Shown here: piece by piece, positions 1 to 7,843 of the stretch
Layout: each line of letters begins with the position of its first letter
Numbering within the stretch: the stretch's first letter is position 1
NCBI RefSeq assembly: GCF_013177735.1
Contig: NZ_WOEZ01000146.1
Span: 1 to 64,000 of the forward strand
DNA length: 64,000 nucleotides
Source of the DNA: Paraburkholderia elongata
Lineage (GTDB): Bacteria; Pseudomonadota; Gammaproteobacteria; Burkholderiales; Burkholderiaceae
Direction: 5' to 3'
Made by a program: the position numbers and the translations under genes
The notes under the pieces: generated by a model
Databases searched by the model: none
Told to the model about the DNA's origin: nothing
Seen by the model: the letters and a program-made list of their open reading frames with translations, nothing else

Positions 1-458
1 GGCAGGTCCAGATGCGCGACTTCGGCCTCGCTCTGCACCAGCAGCACCTTTCCCGGAATCTGGCCAATCGTGCCTTCCACTTCCGGATGGCCCGCGTGGC
101 CGATCAGGATCAGCGTACGACCGGCAGCCACATATTGGCGCCCTTGCACGTGAACCTTGGTCACGAGCGGGCAGGTCGCGTCGAGCACGTCGAGGCCGCG
201 CTGTTCCGCGTCGCGCTCGACAGTCTGCGCGACACCATGTGCGCTGAAAATCGCCACGGCGCCATGCGGCACCTCATCGAGTTCTTCGACAAAGCGCGCG
301 CCTTTCTGGCGCAGGTTGTCCACCACGTGGCGATTGTGAACAATCTCGTGGCGAACATACACGGGCGCGCCGTGTTGCTGTAACGCGCGATCGACGATCT
401 CGATGGCACGAACAACACCCGCACAAAAGCCGCGGGGCTGAGCAAGGATGACTCGCAT
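1..458 (-). CDS. ispH: 4-hydroxy-3-methylbut-2-enyl diphosphate reductase, C-terminus beyond window
   Basis: Last enzyme of the MEP isoprenoid pathway: a [4Fe-4S] enzyme that reduces HMBPP to IPP and DMAPP. The minus-strand reading starts MRVILAQPRGFCAGVVRAI, the typical IspH N-terminus with the first cluster-ligand Cys in GFCAGV. It continues through VYVRHEIVHN, IFSAHGVS, DATCPLVTKVH (second Cys) and IGHAGHPEVEGT, all conserved IspH blocks. About 152 residues are present, and the gene runs off the left edge. The ATG at 458 is chosen because the family motif begins almost immediately after it. It is divergent from hpnC, so precursor supply and squalene/hopanoid formation sit side by side. Confidence 0.95.
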   Translation of the reverse strand, partial: MRVILAQPRGFCAGVVRAIEIVDRALQQHGAPVYVRHEIVHNRHVVDNLRQKGARFVEELDEVPHGAVAIFSAHGVAQTVERDAEQRGLDVLDATCPLVTKVHVQGRQYVAAGRTLILIGHAGHPEVEGTIGQIPGKVLLVQSEAEVAHLDL

Positions 459-820
459 AAATTGGCGAACTCCGACTGACGCGGGTTTCGAAGAAGTCGG
501 TAACTTTGACTTTATCGCCGCGACCATCTATTTAGTTGACGTCTTGAGCCCCGGCAACAAGCCGGTACAGCAAAACCAAACGCGCATTCTAACGCTATCA
601 GGCCGGCTTTGCTCTGGCACGCCCGCCAAGGTGTTGGGCCGCCGCCGCGCCGTGGGCTCGCCGTCCGGCGCCGCCTCCATGGCGCGTGCGGCAATGCGCA
701 GGTGGCAATGCTCGGGTGGCAATGATTACACGCTGCACCGGTTTGGCGGAACCCTTAAACTACGTGGTCCTGCGGCGCACGTTAGCGGCCGCATTACAGA
801 ATGGTTTCGAGGCTCGCTGG
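459..820. promoter_or_regulatory. Divergent intergenic region ispH/hpnC with candidate ispH promoter
   Basis: These 362 bases lie between two divergent starts. On the minus strand a good -10 hexamer TAGAAT occupies 591-586, with GAGCAA 17 bases upstream (614-609). The same GAGCAA-N17-TAGAAT pair occurs upstream of the acylphosphatase gene. No convincing coding sequence is present: open frames here lack ribosome binding sites and recognisable domains. The promoter call is pattern-based only. Confidence 0.35.
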
Positions 821-1687
821 ATGGACGTCGATCACTACGAAAATTTTCCGGTCGCGAGCGTGTTGCTGCCCAAGGCGCTGCGCGCGCCTATCGGCATTAT
901 CTATCAGGTTGTGCGTACCGCCGCCGACATCGCAGATGAAGGCGACTGGAGCCCGGCCGAGCGGCATGCCCGCCTCGCCGACTTCCGCGCCGGCCTCGAC
1001 GCTGTAGCCGAGCGGCGCGCGGCGCCGGTGCACCCGCTCCTGTTCGGCAAGCTCGCCGGCGTGATTGCGCAGTGTAAGCTGCCGCTCGCGCCGTTCTACG
1101 ATCTGCTCCACGCTTGCGGTCAGGACATCGACACCCGCCGTTACGCGGACCGGTCCGCCTTGCTCGACTATTGCCGCCACTCGGCTAGCCCGATCGGGCA
1201 GCTGATGCTGCATCTGGTGGGCGCCGCCACGCCGGAGAATCTCGCCGACGCCGATGCGATCTGCACGGCTTCGCAACTGATCAGCTTCTGGCAGGACGTT
1301 GCCGCCGACTGGAAGAAAGACCGCGTATACCTGCCCCTCGCGGATCTGCGGCGCTTTAACGTGACCGAGGCGCACATCGCGAGAGGCGTCGTCGACGATG
1401 CCTGGGCGAAGCTGATGGCCTACGAAATATCATTCGTCCGGGCCACGCTGGTACGCGGCGCGCCGCTCGCGTTGCGGATTCCCGGGCGGCTGGGTATCGA
1501 GCTGTGCGGCGCCATCCACGGCGGCCTGCGCATCCTCGAGCGGATCGAAAAGGCCGGCTACGACGTGTTTCGCGAGCGGCCGGTGCTCAATACTTTTGAC
1601 TGGTGCGTCGTCGCGGTACGCACTGTGGTGATGCGCCTGTCGCGGCGCGTCGGCGTGCAAGCGGGTTCACTCGAGGGTAACGCTTAA
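821..1687 (+). CDS. hpnC: Hydroxysqualene synthase HpnC (squalene/phytoene synthase family)
   Basis: Converts presqualene diphosphate to hydroxysqualene in the bacterial HpnCDE route to squalene, the hopanoid precursor. Product of 288 residues, normal for HpnC. The first aspartate-rich motif is DIADEGD at residues 36-42 and the second lies in WQDVAADWKKDRVYLP at 157-172, the two Mg-diphosphate sites of trans-isoprenyl synthases. The frame is open further upstream, but the ATG at 821 gives the standard start MDVDHYENFPVAS and avoids an unrelated leader. Its stop overlaps the hpnB start by one base (TAATG), so the two are translationally linked. The partners HpnD and HpnE are not in the window. 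Confidence 0.92.
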   Translation: MDVDHYENFPVASVLLPKALRAPIGIIYQVVRTAADIADEGDWSPAERHARLADFRAGLDAVAERRAAPVHPLLFGKLAGVIAQCKLPLAPFYDLLHACGQDIDTRRYADRSALLDYCRHSASPIGQLMLHLVGAATPENLADADAICTASQLISFWQDVAADWKKDRVYLPLADLRRFNVTEAHIARGVVDDAWAKLMAYEISFVRATLVRGAPLALRIPGRLGIELCGAIHGGLRILERIEKAGYDVFRERPVLNTFDWCVVAVRTVVMRLSRRVGVQAGSLEGNA

Positions 1688-2859
1688 TGGCGGTGGTTCT
1701 GTTTCTTCTTTCGTGTCTTTCCCTGCTGATCTGGTGCGTGTTGCTGTTCGCGCGCGGCGGTTTCTGGCGGGCGCGTCCGGCTACGCCGCTCACGCTCGAA
1801 CCGCGTGAAGCGTGGCCTGCGGTGGCCGCCGTCGTGCCGGCACGCAATGAAGTCGATGTGATCGCAGAAGCGGTCACCACCCTGCTGGAGCAGGACTATC
1901 CGGGCGAATTCCACGTCATCGTCGTTGACGACCACAGCACTGACGGCACCGCCGACGCCGCCCGCGCGGCCGCGTTGCAACTGCAATGCCCGGATCGCCT
2001 GACGGTGCTGAGCGCGAAGCCGCTGCCGCCGGGCTGGTCCGGCAAGGTGTGGGCGCAGTCGCAAGGAATCGAGGCGGTGCGCACGCTCGGCCTGCCGGCC
2101 GATTTCCTGCTGCTCACCGACGCGGACATCGGCCATCCCGTCGACGCCGTCGCGCAACTCGTCGCCCGTGCGGATGCGGAGAAGCGCGACCTCGTCTCGC
2201 TCATGGTCCGTCTGCGCTGCGATTCGTTCTGGGAGAAGGCGCTGATTCCGGCCTTCGTGTTCTTCTTCGCCAAGCTGTATCCGTTCTCGTGGGTCAACAA
2301 CCCGCGCAACCGCACGGCCGCGGCCGCAGGCGGCTGCATGCTGGTCCGGCGCAGCGCGCTCGAAGAAGCGGGCGGCATCGAGTCGATTCGCGCCGAGCTG
2401 ATCGACGATTGCAGCCTCGCCGCGCGCATCAAGCATCGCGGCACCGGGCGTCATCCGATCCGTCTGGATGTGGCGGCGCGCAGCGTGTCGCTGCGTCCCT
2501 ACGATAGCTGGCGTGAAATCTGGAACATGATCGCGCGCACGGCCTTTACGCAGTTGCGTTACTCGCCGCTGCTGCTGGCGGGCACGCTGTTGGGCATGAC
2601 GATCATCTACCTGATCCCGCCGGTGGCTGCGCTGATGCTCGGTCCCCAAGGCTCGCCCGCGTGGCTTGCCTGGGCGCTCATGTGCTGCGCGTATGCGCCG
2701 ATGCTCAGCTATTACCGCCGCTCACCGCTGTGGGCTCCGTTTCTGCCGCTGGTGGCGTTGTTCTATGTCGGCGCGACGTTCGCGTCGGCGGTGCGCTACT
2801 GGCGCGGCAAGGGCGGGCAATGGAAGGCGCGGGTGCAGGCGCCGGTGCAGGAGCGCTGA
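1687..2859 (+). CDS. hpnB: Hopanoid-associated glycosyltransferase HpnB (GT2)
   Basis: Membrane glycosyltransferase of the GT-A fold that clusters with hopanoid genes; the exact sugar acceptor is not established. 390 residues: an N-terminal membrane helix at about 3-21, the GT2 core with PARNE at 51-55, VVDDHSTDGT at 79-88, a DAD metal-binding motif in LLTDADIGHP and an acidic motif in ELIDDCS, then several C-terminal hydrophobic segments. It starts on the last base of the hpnC stop codon. An IS4 element sits 32 bases after the stop, so read-through into the convergent gene beyond is interrupted. Confidence 0.9.
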   Translation: MAVVLFLLSCLSLLIWCVLLFARGGFWRARPATPLTLEPREAWPAVAAVVPARNEVDVIAEAVTTLLEQDYPGEFHVIVVDDHSTDGTADAARAAALQLQCPDRLTVLSAKPLPPGWSGKVWAQSQGIEAVRTLGLPADFLLLTDADIGHPVDAVAQLVARADAEKRDLVSLMVRLRCDSFWEKALIPAFVFFFAKLYPFSWVNNPRNRTAAAAGGCMLVRRSALEEAGGIESIRAELIDDCSLAARIKHRGTGRHPIRLDVAARSVSLRPYDSWREIWNMIARTAFTQLRYSPLLLAGTLLGMTIIYLIPPVAALMLGPQGSPAWLAWALMCCAYAPMLSYYRRSPLWAPFLPLVALFYVGATFASAVRYWRGKGGQWKARVQAPVQER

Positions 2860-2891
2860 GACGCGCGCCTCGCGATTTGTCGGACGAAAAG

Positions 2892-2930
2892 AAAAACGGC
2901 GCTCTCAGGCGCAGCCCTTTCAAGGTCTTG
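2892..2930. repeat. Terminal inverted repeat of the IS4 element (left, transposase 3' side)
   Basis: Reads AAAAACGGCGC, then TCTCAGGCGC, then AGCCCTTTCAAGGTCTT. It matches the reverse complement of the other end except in the central block, where the opposite end has CTGAGAGCC. The centre looks like the same short motif in flipped orientation. Confidence 0.7.
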
Positions 2931-2931
2931 A

Positions 2932-4308
2932 TCAAGATGTTTCGCCTTTGGCGCGTTTAAGCAGGCGGGCGGTACTGTGATGGGCACGGGCTACCGCGCC
3001 TTCGACATAGGGTGCGGGTTTGCGGGTCTTGGGGCCACGCCTGCGTGTACGTACCTGAGCCGGATCGACGCAGCGGGCCAGCTCGAACAGTTTGCCGGCA
3101 ATCACATCGGGCGAGGCATCGCGCCAGTGCGACCATTCGTTGGGCGGCAGCGCGATGAGCATGCCCTCATAGTGGCTGCGAATCTGCACGGCAAGGTAAT
3201 ACGTGGAGACCTCCGGTGGCGCTGCACCGGTTTCATCGGCTGCAGCATGGGCAGTTTCAACACCGCGCTTGAGCGTGGCCAGCACGTTGTACGCCAGCAC
3301 CGCGACGGTAAAACCCAGCAGCGCGGCCCGTGGATGACCCAGGGTGCGGATCTCGCTTTGCAGGACCGACTCGAGTCGCTGGAACATGCCTTCGATACGC
3401 CAGCGCTTGCGATATAGTCGGGCGATCTCGTGTGCGCCCACCGCGGCAGGCAGATTGCTCCACAGCCGGATCACCGTGTCGCCCGCCTCGGTGGGCTGCT
3501 CCAGCTGCAGTTCGATGCGCCGCCAGCCCTGCAGCCCGGACTTCAGGTCAATGAGTTGCTCACGTACCTGTCCGGTCTCGATGCGCTCAGCGTCCACCCA
3601 TGGCCCACTACTGGCAAGCGGCGGTCTGTTGCGCCCATGTTCGCGCACGATGAAGCTGGCCTGCGCCTGATGCCAGCCCAGCAGGATTGTGCTGGTGCAG
3701 AAATTCCGGTCGGCCAGCCACAGCTCGCCCGGGCCGGCACATTCAATCAGCGGTGCCATGGCCGAGCGCTCCTGCGCGTGTGCGTCCTCGATTGCGATCA
3801 GATCGGTCACCAGTCCCAGATCCGGCTCGTAGACGACCAGGGCCTGCGCGGGTAACGCTGCGCCCCGCTGTTCGCGCAGCGCCGCCAGCCGTTTCTCACT
3901 GGCCGCCAGGTGATTGCCGTCAAGCACACGCACACGCCAGCCGGGTAGGCTGGCCGGGCATGGCCATGCCGCCAGCACTGGCTCCAGACGCTGTGCGCTT
4001 CCCTGTACCAGGGCACGCAGGATCGCGGGTTCGGTGCGGTTGACCTTCTCGTACAGCGCGGCCAGTGACACCGGCAGGTGCTTCGTCTGCGTCGCCGCAG
4101 CGTGCAGCGACGGGCTCAGCCCTAGCGACACCAGCGTCATGAGTTCCACCACCGTCGAGAACAGCAATTCCCGTGGATATTGCCGTTGCCGGTGCTCGGC
4201 AAACACCTCGTCGACCCATTGCGGTGCGATGGCTCTCTGCAGTGCCAGGCGTGCCATCACGCATACCGGTGCCTGCTGCTCGAAACGCTTCATCACCTCG
4301 TCAAACAT
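2932..4308 (-). CDS. IS4-family DDE transposase
   Basis: 458 residues. Visible catalytic context: first Asp in RVLDGNHLA, second Asp in LWLADRNF, and the IS4 signature Y-x2-R-x3-E in YRKRWRIEGMF, with the catalytic Glu. A beta-strand insertion between the second Asp and the Glu is as expected for IS4 members. The frame is uninterrupted from MFDEVMKRFEQQ to the stop. It fills almost the entire interval between the terminal repeats. Confidence 0.93.
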   Translation of the reverse strand: MFDEVMKRFEQQAPVCVMARLALQRAIAPQWVDEVFAEHRQRQYPRELLFSTVVELMTLVSLGLSPSLHAAATQTKHLPVSLAALYEKVNRTEPAILRALVQGSAQRLEPVLAAWPCPASLPGWRVRVLDGNHLAASEKRLAALREQRGAALPAQALVVYEPDLGLVTDLIAIEDAHAQERSAMAPLIECAGPGELWLADRNFCTSTILLGWHQAQASFIVREHGRNRPPLASSGPWVDAERIETGQVREQLIDLKSGLQGWRRIELQLEQPTEAGDTVIRLWSNLPAAVGAHEIARLYRKRWRIEGMFQRLESVLQSEIRTLGHPRAALLGFTVAVLAYNVLATLKRGVETAHAAADETGAAPPEVSTYYLAVQIRSHYEGMLIALPPNEWSHWRDASPDVIAGKLFELARCVDPAQVRTRRRGPKTRKPAPYVEGAVARAHHSTARLLKRAKGETS

Positions 4309-4361
4309 CCCTTCGTACCCGTCGTCCTTGAACAGGTCGCCAGGTTACCAGGTTTGTCGCG

Positions 4362-4402
4362 CAAAGACCTTGAAAGGGCTGGCTCTCAGGCGCCGTTTTT
4401 TT
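4362..4402. repeat. Terminal inverted repeat of the IS4 element (right, transposase 5' side)
   Basis: Read on the minus strand: AAAAACGGCGC, CTGAGAGCC, AGCCCTTTCAAGGTCTT. It is the partner of the left end. The stop codon of the next gene is only 16 bases away. Confidence 0.7.
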
Positions 4403-4417
4403 ACATCGACCTTTACA

Positions 4418-5008
4418 TCAGCCCTTGGTGAGCATCATGTACATCTGGATCACCATGTCGGGCGAGAACGTGAACGGCACCCAGCCGTGGCCGGTATGGC
4501 GCATCACCAGCAGCCGGTCGCCGTTCGACTGTTTCTGCACGGCCATGACGGGATTTTTCGTCGAGACGAAGCGCCAGCCCGGCGGGATGCCCGGCGGCGG
4601 TTCCGGCGTCATCGAGGCGCGCGCGTTCGACAATTCCTCGATCAGTTGCCCGATCTGCTCAGCACGCAGCGCGACCGTCTGACCGCCGATGGTCATCGTG
4701 ATCTCGTTCTGCGCGGGGCGATTGATTTCGAGCGTGGGCTGCAACTTGGCACCCGGCTCTTCGCCAGGCGCAGGTGCCGCTTCCGGTGCCGCTGCTGCTT
4801 CTATCGCGACCGCCGCTGCTTCAGGCGCAACGTCTTGCGTTTGCGATACGGACGAGACGGCGGACGAGACGTGATTCGCCACCGGCGCTTGCTGCGCTGC
4901 GTTCTCTGCGGATGTCTCGGGGATGTTTTCGGCCCGCGGGGCCACGACAGCCTGGATGAGCTGATCGACGCCCATTTCCAGCGCGCCGAGCTGTTCGTGA
5001 AGATTCAT
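4418..5008 (-). CDS. Conserved hypothetical protein, Ala/Pro-rich linker with C-terminal domain
   Basis: 196 residues, no family recognised with certainty. The N-terminal 25 residues (MNLHEQLGALEMGVDQLIQAV) look helical. A low-complexity Ala/Glu/Pro linker follows at about 30-90. A C-terminal domain of about 100 residues carries TMTIGGQTVALRAEQIGQLI, PPGIPPGWRFVSTKNP and PDMVIQMYMMLTKG. No signal peptide or membrane segment is seen. The start at 5008 is preceded by AGAGAAACC; a longer reading would add an unlikely leader. It ends right beside the IS element, but the C-terminus looks complete. Soluble and possibly regulatory, but this is a guess. Confidence 0.75.
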   Translation of the reverse strand: MNLHEQLGALEMGVDQLIQAVVAPRAENIPETSAENAAQQAPVANHVSSAVSSVSQTQDVAPEAAAVAIEAAAAPEAAPAPGEEPGAKLQPTLEINRPAQNEITMTIGGQTVALRAEQIGQLIEELSNARASMTPEPPPGIPPGWRFVSTKNPVMAVQKQSNGDRLLVMRHTGHGWVPFTFSPDMVIQMYMMLTKG

Positions 5009-5091
5009 GCGAGGTTTCTCTGGTAAGACCCACGATTTTACCTGCTGCGCGTAGGCTTTTACCTGTCGCAAACAAAGTGACGTTGTAACAA

Positions 5092-5143
5092 AGTGCGTGC
5101 AGACCACGCCGGCGCGTTCGGCGCGGCGTGGCCTGCACGCACT
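5092..5143. terminator. Long GC-rich hairpin downstream of hpnA
   Basis: Arms 5092-5111 and 5124-5143 pair over 20 bases with a single A-C mismatch (AGTGCGTGCAG-A-CCACGCCG against its complement), around a 12-base loop. It lies 57 bases beyond the hpnA stop on the minus strand and upstream of the 4418-5008 gene. There is no T tract, so intrinsic termination is uncertain. It may instead block 3' exonucleases or mark an operon boundary. Confidence 0.45.
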
Positions 5144-5199
5144 GGGTGATGCCGCTTGCGCGGCCCGCCACTGACTATCGTGCCCGCGTCAGGGCTTGA

Positions 5200-6210
5200 T
5201 CAGGGCTTCAAATACCCGGCTTGCCTGAACCATTCGATCGCATCGCTCAAGCCTTCGCGATAAGGTCGCGCGCGATAGCCGAGCTCGCGTTCCGCCTTCG
5301 CCGACGTGAAGTACATCTTATTCTTCGACATTTTCAACCCGTCGACGGTGAGGAACGGTTCGCGCTTCGTGATCTTGGCGACCGCTTCGGCGCCCGCGGC
5401 GAGCGGATAAAGCGGCCAGCGCGGCAAACTCAGCGTCGGCGCCTTGCGGCCGGTCAGCGCAGCGATATCCGCGAGCATTTGTTGCAGCGGCAGATTTTCG
5501 CCGCCGAGAATGTAGCGTTCGCCGATCTTGCCGCGTTCGAGCGCAAGAAAATGGCCGGCGGCCACGTCATCCACGTGCACGAGGTTCAGCCCCGTATCGA
5601 CGAACGCGGGAATCTTGCCGAGCGCCGCTTCGACGATGATGCGCCCGGTCGGCGTCGGCTTGACGTCGCGCGGACCAATTGGCGTGGACGGATTGACGAT
5701 TACCGCCGGCAGGCCGTCTTCGGCGATCATTCGCTCCACCGCGCGTTCGGCCAGCACTTTGCTGCGCTTGTATACGCCGATCGCCTGGTCGGCTTTGAGC
5801 GGCGAGGTCTCGTCCGCGGACTGACCGGAACTGGTGACTTTCAGCGTTGCCACGCTGCTCGTGTAGACGATGCGTTCGACCCCTTCCTTCAGCGCCGCGC
5901 GCATGGTCGCCTCGGTGCCTTCGAGATTCGAGCGTTCGATTTCGCTCGGGTCCGGCGCCCACAGGCGATAGTCGGCGGCCACGTGCAGCAGATAGCGCAC
6001 GCCGCGCAGCGCGTTGCGCATCGACGCTTCGTCGCGCATATCGCCGACGACGATTTCCGCATCCAGCGCCTCGACGTTTTTGCGCGGACTGGTGGCGCGC
6101 ACCAGCACGCGCACCTTGAAACCCTTCTGCTGCGCGATGCGCGCCACCGCCGAGCCGACGAAGCCGGATGCGCCGGTCACGAGCACGAGATCGCGATTCT
6201 GTTCGGTCAT
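5200..6210 (-). CDS. hpnA: Hopanoid-associated NAD-dependent sugar epimerase HpnA
   Basis: Extended SDR of 336 residues, the length typical of HpnA, which is found with hopanoid genes and implicated in making the sugar-derived hopanoid side chain. Rossmann motif TGASGFVG at 12-19, catalytic TSS at 117-119 and YxxxK (YKRSK) at 147-151. VNPSTPIGPRDVKPTPTG and HVDDVAAGH are family landmarks. It is on the opposite strand from hpnC-hpnB and is separated from them by a conserved hypothetical gene and the IS element. A 20-bp hairpin lies downstream. Confidence 0.92.
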   Translation of the reverse strand: MTEQNRDLVLVTGASGFVGSAVARIAQQKGFKVRVLVRATSPRKNVEALDAEIVVGDMRDEASMRNALRGVRYLLHVAADYRLWAPDPSEIERSNLEGTEATMRAALKEGVERIVYTSSVATLKVTSSGQSADETSPLKADQAIGVYKRSKVLAERAVERMIAEDGLPAVIVNPSTPIGPRDVKPTPTGRIIVEAALGKIPAFVDTGLNLVHVDDVAAGHFLALERGKIGERYILGGENLPLQQMLADIAALTGRKAPTLSLPRWPLYPLAAGAEAVAKITKREPFLTVDGLKMSKNKMYFTSAKAERELGYRARPYREGLSDAIEWFRQAGYLKP

Positions 6211-6311
6211 TCTCTTTCATTCCCTGCGTGACAGTCGACGGATTGTACGTGTCGCGCGGACCGTGTGTCGCGCCGGACGGCTCAGGCGCGCGGGCGAGCT
6301 GCGATATCGCC

Positions 6312-6340
6312 GAGCAATCTCGTCGCGACGCGACTAGAAT
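6312..6340 (+). promoter_or_regulatory. acyP: Candidate sigma-70-type promoter for acylphosphatase
   Basis: TAGAAT at 6335-6340 with GAGCAA 17 bases upstream (6312-6317), the same pair seen upstream of ispH. The sequence after the -10, CTAGAATGCCGGCTTG, recurs almost identically at 8244-8259. The -35 is weak compared with TTGACA. Confidence 0.35.
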
Positions 6341-6360
6341 GCCGGCTTGAAAGATTTGCG

Positions 6361-6458
6361 TTGCATGGGACCGGAGTAAGTGCTTTGCATGGGACTAGAG
6401 TAAGCGCTAAAGCGCCAACTCTAGTCGACAGCCAAAGCGCTAACTCCGGGTCGACAGA
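6361..6458. repeat. Four-copy repeat, two direct and two inverted units
   Basis: Units 6361-6384 and 6385-6408 are tandem direct copies (TTGCATGGGAC..GAGTAAG.GCT, 21 of 24 identical). They are followed by two inverted-orientation copies from about 6409 and 6434 (AAAGCGC.AACTC..G). The right half can therefore fold back on the left half. The array ends just before the AGAGGAGAGG ribosome binding site of the acylphosphatase gene, so it would lie in its leader mRNA. It resembles a REP-type intergenic element. Confidence 0.75.
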
Positions 6459-6470
6459 GGAGAGGACGGC

Positions 6471-6764
6471 ATGGCCCCGGATCTGGATCAGCGGATCGAA
6501 ACGTATTACGTGCGGGTGCGCGGCACCGTGCAGGGCGTAGGCTTTCGCCACGCCACCGTGCGGCAGGCCCACGCGCTCGGTATCAAGGGATGGGTGGCGA
6601 ATCGCGACGACGGCTCCGTCGAAGCCATGTTGCAAGGCTCGGCCAACCAGGTCGACCGGATGCTGTCGTGGCTGCGTCACGGGCCGCCGGCGGCGCGCGT
6701 GACCGAAGTGGCCGGCGAAGAGCGCGTGACGGAAAAGCGTTACGAGCGTTTCGAACAGCACTGA
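6471..6764 (+). CDS. acyP: Acylphosphatase
   Basis: Small cytosolic enzyme hydrolysing carboxyl-phosphate bonds such as acetyl phosphate. 97 residues, normal length. The signature VRGTVQGVGFR spans 16-26, including the catalytic Arg26, and GWVANRDDGSVE at 40-51 includes the catalytic Asn44. A strong AGAGGAGAGG ribosome binding site precedes the ATG. It is monocistronic, with a complex repeat in its leader. Confidence 0.95.
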   Translation: MAPDLDQRIETYYVRVRGTVQGVGFRHATVRQAHALGIKGWVANRDDGSVEAMLQGSANQVDRMLSWLRHGPPAARVTEVAGEERVTEKRYERFEQH

Positions 6765-6859
6765 GCGGCTTCATGCAAAAGAAAATGCGGCGCTCCATCA
6801 CGCCCATGGCGCTCCGCCTTGCCGTGTTTGCCCGGCCGCTCCTCAGCGGCCAAGCGCGC

Positions 6860-7843
6860 TCAACTCGCTACCAGCAGGCTCTCCGCGAACCCCCATCCAT
6901 CTTCGATCCACTGATGGCTGCACACGAAGCCGGCATCGTCGGCGATCGCGGGCATCTCGTCGGCGCGATATTTGTGGCTGCTCTCGGTCCAGATTGTTTC
7001 GCCGGCTTTGAGCGAGACCGTCAATTGCGCGGCGCCCACATGCGCGGTGACATCGCGCTTCGCACGTAGATGCATCTCGATGCTGCGCGCATCCGGATTG
7101 AAGCGCGCGACGTGCTCGAATGCATCGAGCGGAAAATCGCCGTCGAGCTCGCGATTGACGCGCGCCAGCAGATTCAGATTGAACGATGCGGTCACACCGA
7201 TCGCATCGTCGTAGGCGGCCACGAGCACCGGCGTCGGCTTGATCAGATCCGTGCCGAGCAGCAGCGTGTCGCCCGGCGCAAGCATGTTGCGGATATCGCG
7301 CAGAAAACGCGTCGCCGCGAGTCTGCCGAAATTACCGATCGTACTGCCAAGAAACAGCACGAGTAAGCGTTCGTCCGCCGCGCGGTTCTTGCTCACTTCG
7401 GCCAACCCGGCCAAGTAATCACGTTCATAACCGACGATCGAGATCCGTTCGATGTCGCCGAGTTCGCGCCTGCACAACTGCAGCGCGCTGCGCGAAATTT
7501 CAATTGGGAAGTAAGAAGTGGGGCGCTTTTTACACAGTGCTTCAAGAATGCGCCGCGTTTTGCGGCCGCTGCCGCTGCCGAGTTCGGCGACGGTCACGTC
7601 GTGCGGCAGATGCGCGACGATGTCCGCCGCGTGCTTCGCGAGCAGCCGCTCCTCGGCGCGTGTCACGCCGTATTCAGGCAGTACGGTGATCACTTCGAAC
7701 AGCGCGGAGCCTACTTCGTCATACAGATACTTCGACGGCAGTTCTTTCTGCGGCGTGTGCGTAAGTCCGGCGCGTACTTCGGCGGCGAAGGTAGCGCGGA
7801 ATAGATCGGGTGATGCGTCGTGCGAGAGGGCTGGCTGGGTCAT
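6860..7843 (-). CDS. egtD: L-histidine N-alpha-methyltransferase EgtD
   Basis: SAM-dependent trimethylation of histidine to hercynine, first step of ergothioneine synthesis. 327 residues from the ATG at 7843, which has GGAG seven bases upstream; the longer open frame adds a leader with no family match. Hallmarks: YDEVGSALFEVIT at 41-53 and LPEYGVTRAEE just after it, the SAM loop ELGSGSGRKT at 87-96, FFLGSTIGNF-like LVLFLGSTIGNF, and the C-terminal WIEDGWGFAESLL. The partner sulfoxide synthase EgtB, usually adjacent, is not encoded in this window. Other histidine-betaine uses are possible. Confidence 0.9.
   Translation of the reverse strand: MTQPALSHDASPDLFRATFAAEVRAGLTHTPQKELPSKYLYDEVGSALFEVITVLPEYGVTRAEERLLAKHAADIVAHLPHDVTVAELGSGSGRKTRRILEALCKKRPTSYFPIEISRSALQLCRRELGDIERISIVGYERDYLAGLAEVSKNRAADERLLVLFLGSTIGNFGRLAATRFLRDIRNMLAPGDTLLLGTDLIKPTPVLVAAYDDAIGVTASFNLNLLARVNRELDGDFPLDAFEHVARFNPDARSIEMHLRAKRDVTAHVGAAQLTVSLKAGETIWTESSHKYRADEMPAIADDAGFVCSHQWIEDGWGFAESLLVAS

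Larger units (their letters stand above)
2892..4402 (-). mobile_element. IS4-family insertion sequence, about 1.5 kb
   Basis: A single transposase gene is flanked by related inverted ends. Both ends read inward from AAAAACGGCGC, through a variable block, to AGCCCTTTCAAGGTCTT. The element lies between hpnB and a convergent conserved gene, in intergenic DNA, with no gene visibly broken. I could not identify a target-site duplication in the flanks, so the exact boundaries are approximate. The intact transposase suggests the copy may still be active. Confidence 0.85.

Noticed and set aside
448..939. Plus-strand frame in the ispH-hpnC gap
   Set aside because: It overlaps the hpnC start in another frame and lacks a ribosome binding site or domain.
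1684..2649. 321-codon minus-strand frame opposite hpnB
   Set aside because: The plus strand has all GT2 motifs; the antisense frame has none.
2870..4420. Target-site duplication of the IS4 element
   Set aside because: I compared the flanks and found no matching direct repeat of 9-12 bases. TTTACATC repeats only on the right side.
6361..6458. Possible CRISPR-like array
   Set aside because: The units are adjacent without spacers and occur in both orientations, so it is a palindromic repeat element.
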